Shown: positions 1-9,100 of the stretch, one piece after another
How the letters are laid out: each line of letters begins with the position of its first letter
Position numbering within the stretch: position 1 is the stretch's first letter
From: Planobacterium oryzisoli
GTDB taxonomy: Bacteria > Bacteroidota > Bacteroidia > Flavobacteriales > Weeksellaceae
Direction of reading: 5' to 3'
NCBI RefSeq assembly: GCF_015354315.1
Contig: NZ_JADKYY010000001.1
Coordinates: 62,001 to 126,000, forward strand
DNA: 64,000 bases
Program-made: the position numbers and the translations under genes
The notes under the pieces: model-generated
Database searches by the model: none
Told to the model about the DNA's origin: nothing
The model's input: only the letters and a program-made list of their open reading frames with translations

Positions 1-1425
<1,425 letters not shown>

Positions 1426-1536
1426 ATGTTTTTTTAGCCATTATACGGTATTGTACGAAAGGTATTAGCCAGGAAGAAAAACCTTTTTTAAGATATATTT
1501 AACCTTTACAAGCAAGTTTCTAAGGGGTAAATTGGT

Positions 1537-1544
1537 TATTTTTG
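1537..1544 (+). promoter_or_regulatory. -7 promoter box of tpx
   Basis: TATTTTTG matches TAnnTTTG. Transcription would begin near 1549, about 22 nt before the tpx ATG at 1571. This makes an earlier in-frame ATG at 1532 unusable, because it lies upstream of the predicted transcript start. Confidence 0.55.
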
Positions 1545-1570
1545 GTACAAACAATAATAAAAATAGAATT

Positions 1571-2077
1571 ATGGCAAATATTACTTTAAAGGGCCAGCCG
1601 GTGCATACCGTGGGCGAATTACCTTTAGTGGGAACCACCGTACGGGATTTTGAGTTGGTGAACGAAAATTTAGAGGTGAAAAGACTCTCGGACTATAAAG
1701 GTAAAAAAGTGATTTACAATATTTTCCCGAGTATTGATACCGGTATCTGCGCAGCCTCGGCCCGTGCATTCAACGAGAAGGCGGGAGCGCTGGAAAATAC
1801 CGTGGTGGTGAATGTCTCCAAGGACCTTCCTTTTGCCTTGGGTAGATTCTGCGCCGCGGAAGGCCTTGACCATGTGGAGACACTGTCGGATTTCAGGTCC
1901 AATTTCGCCGACGATTATGGAGTGCGTATTACCGACGGTCCTATGGAAGGACTTTTAAGCAGAGCGGTAGTCGTTACCGATGAAAACGCGCAGGTAATTT
2001 ATACCGAACAAGTAGGTGAGATTGCCCAAGAGCCCAATTACCAGGCAGCACTCGATGCTGCAACTTCTGCGTCTTAA
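1571..2077 (+). CDS. tpx: Thiol peroxidase Tpx
   Basis: Atypical 2-Cys peroxiredoxin that reduces hydrogen and alkyl hydroperoxides using thioredoxin; the Bacteroidota protein is presumably cytoplasmic. The 168-residue protein has the family signature IFPSIDTGICAAS with the peroxidatic Cys60, and the resolving Cys94 in RFCAAEGL. Length and both motifs match E. coli Tpx. The start at MANITLKGQP is preferred over an ATG 13 codons upstream because it aligns with the family and because the promoter box overlaps the longer start. The gene stands alone, divergent from icd. Confidence 0.96.
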   Translation: MANITLKGQPVHTVGELPLVGTTVRDFELVNENLEVKRLSDYKGKKVIYNIFPSIDTGICAASARAFNEKAGALENTVVVNVSKDLPFALGRFCAAEGLDHVETLSDFRSNFADDYGVRITDGPMEGLLSRAVVVTDENAQVIYTEQVGEIAQEPNYQAALDAATSAS

Positions 2078-2124
2078 ATTATAATTGTTATCTATCAGCA
2101 GACGCTCTTGCAGGAGCTGCTCGC

Positions 2125-2171
2125 AAACGTGCACTGTGTAAGGCTCCTTGCGATCAGCCCTGTTTTTTTTT
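2125..2171 (+). terminator. Possible terminator after tpx
   Basis: A near-inverted repeat (GCAGGAGC near 2125 against GCTCCTTGC near 2146) is followed by GATCAGCCCTG and a run of T from 2162. The long loop and the gap before the T run make this weaker than other terminators here. The 2078-2190 gap otherwise shows nothing recognisable. Confidence 0.3.
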
Positions 2172-2190
2172 TAATATAAAATGCACAACT

Positions 2191-2517
2191 ATGTCCCCAT
2201 TATTTGAGAAAGCCTCCCTTTTTACCTTTTCCCAACAGATAGAATACAGCAAAGGCGGAGTAGTCAGTAAACAGGTCCTAAAGAACCAAGGAGGAAACAT
2301 TACCTTGTTCGCTTTTGATATGGGTGAAGGCTTAAGTGAGCATACCACTCCTTTTGATGCCCTTCTCCAGGTACTTGAAGGAGAGGCGGAAATCTCCATC
2401 CAAGAGCGTAGCTTTACCGTAGAGCAAGGCCAGAGTATCATTCTCCCGGCCTCGGTACCCCACGCCGTGCATGCCACGCGCCCCATGAAAATGCTTCTTA
2501 CCATGGTTAGGCCCTAA
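2191..2517 (+). CDS. Cupin-domain protein
   Basis: A 108-residue single-domain cupin. The two conserved cupin motifs are visible: around residues 47-75 (GLSEHTTPFDALLQVLEGEA) and 85-100 (SIILPASVPHAVHAT). The metal-ligand pattern is reduced: His51 and His95 are present, but the usual HxH pair is not obvious. Small cupins of this kind act as sugar or small-molecule binding proteins or as accessory oxidative-stress proteins; no substrate can be assigned. It is followed closely by an SRPBCC gene on the same strand, which has its own possible promoter. Confidence 0.85.
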   Translation: MSPLFEKASLFTFSQQIEYSKGGVVSKQVLKNQGGNITLFAFDMGEGLSEHTTPFDALLQVLEGEAEISIQERSFTVEQGQSIILPASVPHAVHATRPMKMLLTMVRP

Positions 2518-2561
2518 AGCATTTGTTTTTTGCTATATTTAACGAAGCTAATGCCCTAGGT

Positions 2562-2975
2562 ATGGAAAAAATTAAAAAGGAAATAGTGCTTTTAAAAGGC
2601 AAAAAGCAGGTCTGGGACCTTCTGGTTGAACCCACACATGTGAAAGCATGGTTTGCTCTTCAAAACGACTGGCACGGCCAGCAGGCTGTGAACTCATTAC
2701 GTGAGGGAGGAGAATTTTTATACCAAATGGCTTCCAAGAATGCAAAAGAGCTGTATGAGCTGAAAGGTACCATTTCCAGGGTAGACCCCGGGAATGTATT
2801 GCAGGTGGACTTACGTGAGGGCCGCACGCTTAGCTTCGCGCTCCATGCAATCGATCCAACCACTACAAGGGTGGAGTTTGCTATAGACCCAGAAACGAAA
2901 AATACTGTGGAATCCCAGAAACGACTCTGGGACGAACTCTCCAGCCAGTTCGAATCGTATGTCGAGCGGCATTGA
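2562..2975 (+). CDS. SRPBCC (AHSA1-like) domain protein
   Basis: A 137-residue protein of the START/SRPBCC fold, the helix-grip family that binds hydrophobic ligands. The pattern KGKKQVWDLLVEPTHVKAWF near the N-terminus and the closing RLWDELSSQFESYVERH are typical of Aha1-C-like small proteins. The start at MEKIKKEIVL is chosen over an ATG at 2523, because a TATATTTA box at 2534-2541 sits between them. The function is unknown. It lies tail to tail with the next gene, 6 bp away. Confidence 0.8.
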   Translation: MEKIKKEIVLLKGKKQVWDLLVEPTHVKAWFALQNDWHGQQAVNSLREGGEFLYQMASKNAKELYELKGTISRVDPGNVLQVDLREGRTLSFALHAIDPTTTRVEFAIDPETKNTVESQKRLWDELSSQFESYVERH

Positions 2976-2981
2976 TGCCTG

Positions 2982-4019
2982 TTATTTTTGCGACGAATCT
3001 TCGTACTGTCTTAGGGTAAAGTAGAGTAACTTCCGAACAATCTCGCCCATCGTCGTGCACTGTAGAAACTTGGGTTCTTTAAGCTCCCTAGCCAGTTCCT
3101 GGGAAAGTTGCTGAATTTTCTCATCCGTGGAGAGCTTCTCTTTAGAGAGGGCTGCAAAAAGCTCTTCCATTCGGTCTCGTGCCACAATCATACGTTTGCT
3201 CATCAGAGAACGTTCCTCATGTTGGTACTGCTTTATGGAGGAGGGATCAATATAATCCATTACAAACTGTACGTACTTCGAATTTTCCTTGAAGAATTGC
3301 GGCTTGTAGAGATTCACGCGCGGCTCGTAGGATTGCTGGTCAAAATCAATACTACGGATACGGTACTTGATCTCATCAAAGTCGGGAGTGAGTACGATGA
3401 CAAAATTATAGGAGCGCTGGTCACCCAAGAGGCGTAAGAAACACCGTTCATTGAATTTTACAAACTCTTTGGCAATCCTTTTTGGATTTTGGTTCTCGTC
3501 CATCCACTTGTCCAAAAACACATCGCCAGGGATTCCCGAGACATGTTCCTCGATGAGGGTATCGGAATCGACCAGAAAATCAATTCGGTTGGGAGAGAGC
3601 AGATATTCCAGTTCCAAACCAAAAACCCGTGATGCATCGGCTTTCTTTACATAGAAATAGTCGTGGATGTCGTTGTGGAGGTTACGGATTTTGATGCGGA
3701 AGGGATTGGAATTACCAAAAGTGCAGTAATCAATACTGTCTACGATAAGGTGCGAGCGCGCCTCTTTGTTGCCGTCCGAGCGCAGGCGCTGGTAAATATC
3801 CAGAAGGCCCGAATGTATTTCCTCCATTTCCCTGTAATCGTAGAATACCCCCTCCCAAAGCGTGTCCTTACCTTCCCGGTCCAGGATGGGGAAGTGGTCG
3901 CTGTAGCGCATCAAATCCTGGTAGGTGATAGGAAGGCGCATCGTGCGGTCGTATTTTTTAAGGTACGCACTAAGAGAACTGGAAACCGGGAAGTGCCGCT
4001 TTTTTTTGCTTATATTCAT
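2982..4019 (-). CDS. Conserved hypothetical protein with kinase-like motifs
   Basis: 345 residues, no signal peptide or membrane segment, and I do not recognise a named family. The central third looks like a divergent protein-kinase-like fold: a hinge-like DTLIEEHVSGIPGD, then LLGDQRSYNFVIVL, where D and N are spaced as in a catalytic loop (D-x4-N), then IRSIDFDQQSYE, which resembles the metal-binding DFG/DFD strand. A Gly-rich loop and an ATP-binding lysine are not obvious. The C-terminal 90 residues are helical and charged. Kinase-like ancestry is my inference; a catalytically dead fold is equally possible. Confidence 0.6.
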   Translation of the reverse strand: MNISKKKRHFPVSSSLSAYLKKYDRTMRLPITYQDLMRYSDHFPILDREGKDTLWEGVFYDYREMEEIHSGLLDIYQRLRSDGNKEARSHLIVDSIDYCTFGNSNPFRIKIRNLHNDIHDYFYVKKADASRVFGLELEYLLSPNRIDFLVDSDTLIEEHVSGIPGDVFLDKWMDENQNPKRIAKEFVKFNERCFLRLLGDQRSYNFVIVLTPDFDEIKYRIRSIDFDQQSYEPRVNLYKPQFFKENSKYVQFVMDYIDPSSIKQYQHEERSLMSKRMIVARDRMEELFAALSKEKLSTDEKIQQLSQELARELKEPKFLQCTTMGEIVRKLLYFTLRQYEDSSQK

Positions 4020-4109
4020 CAGTGAATCTACAGATCCCCGCTGGGGGTAGTGGCACTAAATTAGTTAAAAGAATTTACAATGCGTATTTTTACGCTTTAG
4101 TTATACACG

Positions 4110-4736
4110 TTGAAGAACTATTATTATTTTCTTGGCCTAGAGCCCACTGCCACAAAGGAGCAGATAAAGGCTGCCTACCGAAAGCTCTCCCATAAGTACC
4201 ATCCGGACCGTAACCCGGATGATCCGTTTTTTCAAAAACGGTTCATGCAGCTGCGCGAAGCGTATGAGACGCTCACCGAGCCTGCCCAGAAGGCACTGTA
4301 CGACCAGCAACTCGAAGCCTTGAGCTACCACCAGAGAAGTATGCTGCCACCGGTCATCAAGTCTTTTTCGGTAAGCAAACGCCGTGTGGCCTCCGGCGAG
4401 AAGGTCATTGTCACGTGGAATACCTTGAACGGGGATGTAGTAAAGTTGCTGCCCTATGGGCTGGTACGCGGCTACGGGGAAAAGACTATCGTAGTGGATT
4501 CGTTTGAAAACGGGGAATTTCAGTTACTGCTTCATGTGCACAATACGCTGCTTAAAAAAACTGTGGTGCAGTCTCTGGTGCTTCAGCAGGTAGTTGAAAA
4601 TTTGCAACCTAACTCAGATGCCGAACCCATACTCCGTGGCAGGGAGAAAGTGCCTGAAAGTAAAAAGCCCGGCTATCTTTTGTGGATTCTACTGGCGGTT
4701 GCAGTAGTGGTATTTTACTATCTTTTATTTGGTTGA
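4110..4736 (+). CDS. Tail-anchored J-domain (DnaJ-like) protein
   Basis: A 208-residue co-chaperone candidate. Residues 3-65 form a J domain with HPD at 31-33 (KYHPDRNPDD), which should stimulate a DnaK ATPase. The middle (about 80-170) is a beta-rich region of unknown role. Residues 188-207 (LLWILLAVAVVVFYYLLFG) are one C-terminal membrane anchor, so the J domain would face the cytoplasm. Translation starts at TTG: an in-frame stop lies 9 bp upstream and no ATG precedes the conserved YYYFLGL. The 3' end converges on a small minus-strand gene. Confidence 0.88.
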   Translation: MKNYYYFLGLEPTATKEQIKAAYRKLSHKYHPDRNPDDPFFQKRFMQLREAYETLTEPAQKALYDQQLEALSYHQRSMLPPVIKSFSVSKRRVASGEKVIVTWNTLNGDVVKLLPYGLVRGYGEKTIVVDSFENGEFQLLLHVHNTLLKKTVVQSLVLQQVVENLQPNSDAEPILRGREKVPESKKPGYLLWILLAVAVVVFYYLLFG

Positions 4737-4752
4737 AAAAAGATGATATTTA

Positions 4753-4905
4753 TCATGAAATCTTTAATCTTCCGGGACATTTCTTGCAACGTTTGCCTTT
4801 CTTAAATTTTTTGCAGCAGTTCTTTTTTCCGCAGAACATCTCAGTATTGAAGCCTTGTGCAGGTGCCAGGGGTGCAATTTTGAAGGGTACAATGGAGCTA
4901 ATCAT
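4753..4905 (-). CDS. Small Cys/Lys-rich protein (50 residues)
   Basis: An unlisted small reading frame starting at ATG 4905 and ending with TGA. The N-terminal half is neutral and Pro-rich (MISSIVPFKIAPLAPAQGFN); the C-terminal half is strongly basic with five cysteines in the pattern C25-x4-CC-x8-C-x2-C (CGKKNCCKKFKKGKRCKKCP). A second ATG at codon 23 would give a 28-residue form. Spacing and charge suggest a metal- or nucleic-acid-binding mini-protein. I have an impression that similar Lys/Cys-rich mini-proteins occur in flavobacteria, but could not check it. The plus-strand frames over this stretch look random. Confidence 0.6.
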   Translation of the reverse strand: MISSIVPFKIAPLAPAQGFNTEMFCGKKNCCKKFKKGKRCKKCPGRLKIS

Positions 4906-4947
4906 GCAGCAAATATAAATCTTATTTAGAATAAATCAAAACAAGTT

Positions 4948-4967
4948 GAGCGATTCCTTAGTCGCTC
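4948..4967. other. Hairpin upstream of gcvP
   Basis: GAGCGA and TCGCTC form a perfect 6-bp stem with an 8-nt loop, between the small Cys-rich gene and gcvP. There is no T run in either direction. It could be part of a leader or an operator. I do not recognise a glycine riboswitch here. Confidence 0.35.
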
Positions 4968-5003
4968 GTGGAGGTACGTTGCTTATCCCACACAATTGTC
5001 GTA

Positions 5004-5033
5004 TTTTTACAAGACAAATCTCACTTGTAAAAA
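5004..5033. promoter_or_regulatory. Inverted repeat before the gcvP start
   Basis: TTTTTACAAG and CTTGTAAAAA form a 10-bp inverted repeat with a 10-nt spacer, ending 13 bp before the gcvP ATG. It overlaps a TATTTTTA stretch that may be the -7 box. Position and symmetry suit an operator or a leader hairpin; both are inferences. Confidence 0.4.
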
Positions 5034-5046
5034 AACCGATTTAAGT

Positions 5047-7902
5047 ATGAATACCCAACAGTTTGTAAACCGCCATATTTCCCTAAATGAGGTGGACCAA
5101 TCCGCTATGATGCAGAAAATTGGCGTAGATAGCCTTGAGGAATTAATTTCCCAGACCATACCGGATTCCATTAGGCTGGAGAAGGATTTGAATATCTCCA
5201 AACCGCTATCAGAGTACGAGATGATTCGCCATTCACGCAGCCTTGCCAACAAGAACAGTGATTTTGCAAATTATATTGGGTTTGGTTACCACAATACGCT
5301 GCTTCCTGCAGCCATTAAGCGTAATATATTTGAAAACCCTTCGTGGTATACAGCCTACACACCCTACCAGGCAGAAATCGCGCAAGGCAGGTTGGAAGCT
5401 CTTCTTAACTACCAGACAGTAATTACCTCCCTCACGGGCCTTCCTATTGCCAATGCTTCGCTACTGGATGAATCTACTGCCGCAGCCGAGGCCATGAGTA
5501 TGTTTTTTGGTTCTAGGACTAAAGAACAGAAAAAAGGAGCAAACCGGTTTTTTGTTTCGGATCTTGTACTTCCACAAACCGTGGCCGTTTTAAAGACGAA
5601 AGCAGAAGGATTGGGAATCCAGATCGTTGAAGGCGACCATGCTTCGATGGAACTGGACAGTAGTTATTTTGGTGCACTGCTTCAATATCCTGGAAAGAAC
5701 GGTATTCTCATTGACTATACAGACCTTATCGCATCCTACAAGGAATTAGACCTGCAGGTTGCTGTAGCCTGTGATCCACTGGCATTGGTGAAGGTAAAAT
5801 CGCCCGCATCCATGGGTGCAGACTGCGCGGTGGGTACCAGCCAAAGGTTTGGTATCCCCATGGGCTACGGGGGACCGCACGCGGCCTTCTTTGCCTGTAA
5901 AGAAGACTATAAAAGAGACATTCCCGGCAGAATCATAGGGGTTTCTCAGGATGCTTACGGGAAAAGAGCCCTGCGTATGGCACTACAGACCAGGGAGCAA
6001 CATATAAAGAGGGAGCGTGCTACCTCGAACATCTGTACCGCTCAGGTACTTCTAGCCGTGATGGCAGGTATGTACTGCGTCTACCACGGGCCTAAGGGTC
6101 TTGCCTACATTGCCGATCAGATTCATTTTAAGACCAACGCACTGGCTAGTGCGCTTTCTATCCTTGGATACGATATCGTAGAGGAACCGGTATTTGATAC
6201 CGTAAAATTCCGCCTCTCGGAGGAGGAAAAGGGCCGTTTGATGCGGCTGATGCGTGACCGTAGGATCAATCTGAATTATTTTTCCGAAGGGTATGTAAGT
6301 ATAGCAATAAACGAGAGTACCACAGTGAAAAAGCTCGACTATCTATTGGAAGCTTTCGCGCAGTTCTTAGACAAGCAGGCCTTTAAACTCACCATTAAAG
6401 AAGAGGGCAGCATTCCACAAGAGCTTCTACGCACCGATGCAGTACTTACCGAGGAAGTGTTCAACAAATACCATACGGAAACCGAACTTATGCGTTACAT
6501 CAAGCGTCTGGAACGCAAGGATCTATCCTTGACCCACTCTATGATTTCGCTCGGTTCGTGCACCATGAAACTTAATGCGGCTACCCAGATGCTTCCACTT
6601 TCCTGGGGTGAGTGGGGAAGTGTCCATCCGTTTGTTCCTACCGAACAGGCCGGGGGCTACCAGCAAATGATTAAAGAACTGGAACGTGATCTATCGGAAA
6701 TAACCGGTTTTGCGGCCACTTCCCTTCAACCCAATTCCGGGGCACAGGGCGAATATGCCGGACTCATGGTGATTCGAGAGTACCATAAATCCCGCGGCGA
6801 ACTGCACCGCAATATTGTACTTATTCCACAATCTGCGCACGGAACCAATCCTGCCTCTGCGGTACTTGCCGGCATGAAGGTGGTGGTGTGCAAGAATTTG
6901 GAAAATGGTGAGATCGATCCGGTAGACTGGGCAGAGAAAGCATCCCAACACAGTGAAAACCTAGCTGCGGCAATGATTACTTATCCTTCCACTTATGGGT
7001 TTTTCGATGCAAATATCCGCGAGATCATCGAAATCGTTCATACCCACGGAGGACAAGTGTACATGGATGGGGCCAATATGAATGCGCAGGTAGGATTCAC
7101 CAGTCCCGGGCATATCGGTGCCGATGTTTGCCATCTAAACTTGCACAAGACCTTTGCTATTCCGCACGGTGGCGGAGGTCCGGGTGTGGGTCCTATTTGC
7201 GTTGCCAAGCACCTAGTGGAGTTCTTGCCTTCCAATCCCAACATACGCATTGGAGGAAAAAATGCCTTGGAGGCAATCTCTGCGGCGCCGTACGGCTCTT
7301 CACTGGTCCTTAATATTTCCTATGCCTACATTAAAATGCTGGGTACAGAGGGCCTTAAGAAAGCCACCGAGCATGCCATCCTTAATGCCAATTACCTTAA
7401 GGAAGTCCTGGCAGAACATTATCCTGTGCTTTATCAGAACGAACAGGGCCGTGTGGCCCATGAGTGCATCATTGATTTCCGCCAGTTTAAACCGTACGGT
7501 ATCGAAGTGGCCGATGTGGCCAAAAGATTAATGGACTACGGTTTCCACGCTCCTACCGTTTCTTTCCCAGTAGCAGGTACCCTAATGATTGAACCTACCG
7601 AATCGGAATCCAAAGAGGAAATTGACCGATTTGCTGAGGCATTAATCAGTATCCGTCAGGAAATTGAAGAAGTGGTGCAAGGACTTGCCGATAAAGATAA
7701 TAATGTACTGGTAAATGCACCGCATACCGAGCAGGTGGTCATCTCCGATACTTGGGACCGTCCGTATTCCCGTGAGAAGGCTGCATATCCACTGGAGTGG
7801 GTTAGAGAAAGAAAGTTCTTTGCCTCAGTATCCCGAGTGGACGAAGCGTTCGGCGACCGCAACCTAGTCTGTACGTGCGAGCCTATTGAAGCATACATGT
7901 AA
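5047..7902 (+). CDS. gcvP: Glycine dehydrogenase (decarboxylating), P-protein
   Basis: The PLP-dependent subunit of the glycine cleavage system: it decarboxylates glycine and passes the aminomethyl group to lipoylated GcvH. This is the full-length single-chain form, 951 residues, with both homologous halves. The PLP lysine is Lys701 in LNLHKTFAIPHGGGGPG. Other family blocks visible are ANASLLDESTAAAEAM and SLGSCTMKLNA. The start MNTQQFVNRH fits the family; an upstream in-frame ATG at 4996 would add 17 residues without similarity. The gcvT and gcvH partners are not in the window. Confidence 0.97.
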   Translation: MNTQQFVNRHISLNEVDQSAMMQKIGVDSLEELISQTIPDSIRLEKDLNISKPLSEYEMIRHSRSLANKNSDFANYIGFGYHNTLLPAAIKRNIFENPSWYTAYTPYQAEIAQGRLEALLNYQTVITSLTGLPIANASLLDESTAAAEAMSMFFGSRTKEQKKGANRFFVSDLVLPQTVAVLKTKAEGLGIQIVEGDHASMELDSSYFGALLQYPGKNGILIDYTDLIASYKELDLQVAVACDPLALVKVKSPASMGADCAVGTSQRFGIPMGYGGPHAAFFACKEDYKRDIPGRIIGVSQDAYGKRALRMALQTREQHIKRERATSNICTAQVLLAVMAGMYCVYHGPKGLAYIADQIHFKTNALASALSILGYDIVEEPVFDTVKFRLSEEEKGRLMRLMRDRRINLNYFSEGYVSIAINESTTVKKLDYLLEAFAQFLDKQAFKLTIKEEGSIPQELLRTDAVLTEEVFNKYHTETELMRYIKRLERKDLSLTHSMISLGSCTMKLNAATQMLPLSWGEWGSVHPFVPTEQAGGYQQMIKELERDLSEITGFAATSLQPNSGAQGEYAGLMVIREYHKSRGELHRNIVLIPQSAHGTNPASAVLAGMKVVVCKNLENGEIDPVDWAEKASQHSENLAAAMITYPSTYGFFDANIREIIEIVHTHGGQVYMDGANMNAQVGFTSPGHIGADVCHLNLHKTFAIPHGGGGPGVGPICVAKHLVEFLPSNPNIRIGGKNALEAISAAPYGSSLVLNISYAYIKMLGTEGLKKATEHAILNANYLKEVLAEHYPVLYQNEQGRVAHECIIDFRQFKPYGIEVADVAKRLMDYGFHAPTVSFPVAGTLMIEPTESESKEEIDRFAEALISIRQEIEEVVQGLADKDNNVLVNAPHTEQVVISDTWDRPYSREKAAYPLEWVRERKFFASVSRVDEAFGDRNLVCTCEPIEAYM

Positions 7903-7920
7903 ACAGATTAAATACTATTT

Positions 7921-7957
7921 AACGCCTCCGAATTTCTAAGAGAAGTTCGGAGGCGTT
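7921..7957. terminator. Bidirectional terminator between gcvP and a lipoprotein gene
   Basis: AACGCCTCCGAA pairs with TTCGGAGGCGTT, and the stem continues inward to an AAG triloop, giving about 17 bp with one wobble. It sits between two converging genes and can serve both. The flanking T tract is short on the plus side. Confidence 0.75.
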
Positions 7958-7961
7958 TGCT

Positions 7962-9050
7962 TTACAGTCCAAAGGTAAGGGTGTATTTCTTAGTGGTCTG
8001 CCAGCCCCTAGGGGTCTTCTCTCCGGAAAGAGTACCCGTGCCTACTTGGTCAGAGAAATCCATAAAGAGCACGCCCGGGTAATCCTTATAGGTTTGGATT
8101 CGGCTGTATTTTATGGGAAAATACGAATCGATGACATCCATTTTAAGTGCGGCTTGGTCCTCTGTCTTATAAAGCAGGAGCCGCTGGTGATCCGGATGGA
8201 CTGCTAGGAAGTCTGGGCAATCGGTTAGAATCTCTATAAATTCATAAGCAGAGCGTAGTGGAGTCTGCTCCTTTAGTATTTTCAGGTACAATCCGGTAAG
8301 GTCTCCGCTGCTTGGTTTGTATCTTGGATTAGGGTCTTCACTATCGTTAAGTCCATCCCCGTCGCTGTCTTTACGGAGTGGATGGAGTCCTAGGAATTCC
8401 TCGAAGAGATCGTTGTAGCCGTCCCCATCACTGTCCTTAAATAGTGTCGAGAGTGGTATGCTTAGTTCCTGGCTTTCTTTCAAGACTTTGTAGCGTGGGC
8501 GCATCGGAACCCGCGAGAGCCGCTCCATGGTAACTAACGCTCCGTCTAATACGATACGGTCTTCTCTTAGGAAGGGCTCATCTCTCTTGTAAAGGTTGTC
8601 CACATAGTAGGAAGGGGTAAGTCCCAAGAAATAGGGTTTGGGTCCTGACGTTTCGCTGCGAACAATCCAAAGTCCGTAACGGTTCTTTGCTAGGGTTAGT
8701 CCATTTTGTGTGGAGAGAAAGGTAAATCCTGGCAGAGCCTTCTCTAGGGGCCCGTATTTTTGCTTGTAGGAAGCACTGCCAGTAGATTCCTCCAACTGCT
8801 GTTTTTCTAACTGACGCTTTTGCTCTGAATAGGAAAATGCCCGGAAGCTGGGGGAGGTACTGGCCGTGATGTGTGCAGGAAAGGCCTGTTGCTTAGTATA
8901 GCCTAGTGGCATCTGCTTAGGACGGTCGTAATTGATTCCTTCCTTACTTTCATAGCAGAGATCTTCCTTAGTGTCCGTAGTAGCAGTGCCGGTAGGAGCT
9001 TTTTCGCAAGCGTAGAGTAGGAGCAGACTGCATAGAATAAGAGGTTTCAT
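7962..9050 (-). CDS. Lipoprotein with thrombospondin type 3 calcium-binding repeats
   Basis: 362 residues with a lipoprotein signal peptide; the lipobox ends at Cys15 (LLLLYAC), so the protein is likely anchored in the outer membrane or on the cell surface. Residues 206-241 hold two TSP3-type repeats (DSDGDGYND and DSDGDGLNDSEDPNP) that bind calcium. The rest is beta-rich and unrecognised. No enzyme motif is visible. It is divergent from dgt, with a 14-nt palindrome in the 50-bp gap. Function unknown; adhesin-like or structural roles are possible. Confidence 0.82.
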   Translation of the reverse strand: MKPLILCSLLLLYACEKAPTGTATTDTKEDLCYESKEGINYDRPKQMPLGYTKQQAFPAHITASTSPSFRAFSYSEQKRQLEKQQLEESTGSASYKQKYGPLEKALPGFTFLSTQNGLTLAKNRYGLWIVRSETSGPKPYFLGLTPSYYVDNLYKRDEPFLREDRIVLDGALVTMERLSRVPMRPRYKVLKESQELSIPLSTLFKDSDGDGYNDLFEEFLGLHPLRKDSDGDGLNDSEDPNPRYKPSSGDLTGLYLKILKEQTPLRSAYEFIEILTDCPDFLAVHPDHQRLLLYKTEDQAALKMDVIDSYFPIKYSRIQTYKDYPGVLFMDFSDQVGTGTLSGEKTPRGWQTTKKYTLTFGL

Positions 9051-9066
9051 TACAAAATCGGATTTA

Positions 9067-9080
9067 CCTTAAATTTAAGG
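9067..9080. promoter_or_regulatory. Perfect 14-nt palindrome between divergent genes
   Basis: CCTTAAATTTAAGG is perfectly symmetrical and lies just upstream of the dgt -7 box, in the only gap between dgt and the divergent lipoprotein gene. It would suit a dimeric repressor or activator; no regulator can be named. Confidence 0.4.
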
Positions 9081-9082
9081 CT

Positions 9083-9090
9083 TATTTTTG
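9083..9090 (+). promoter_or_regulatory. -7 promoter box of dgt
   Basis: TATTTTTG, ending 10 bp before the dgt ATG, so the predicted leader is only a few bases long. Confidence 0.55.
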
Positions 9091-9100
9091 TCTTTGCATT

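Noticed and set aside
4682-4918. 78-residue plus-strand reading frame after the J-domain gene
   Set aside because: It overlaps the J-domain gene and is the antisense of the better Cys-rich frame; composition looks random.
4906-5046. Glycine riboswitch upstream of gcvP
   Set aside because: No tandem aptamer cores recognisable; only two simple hairpins are present.
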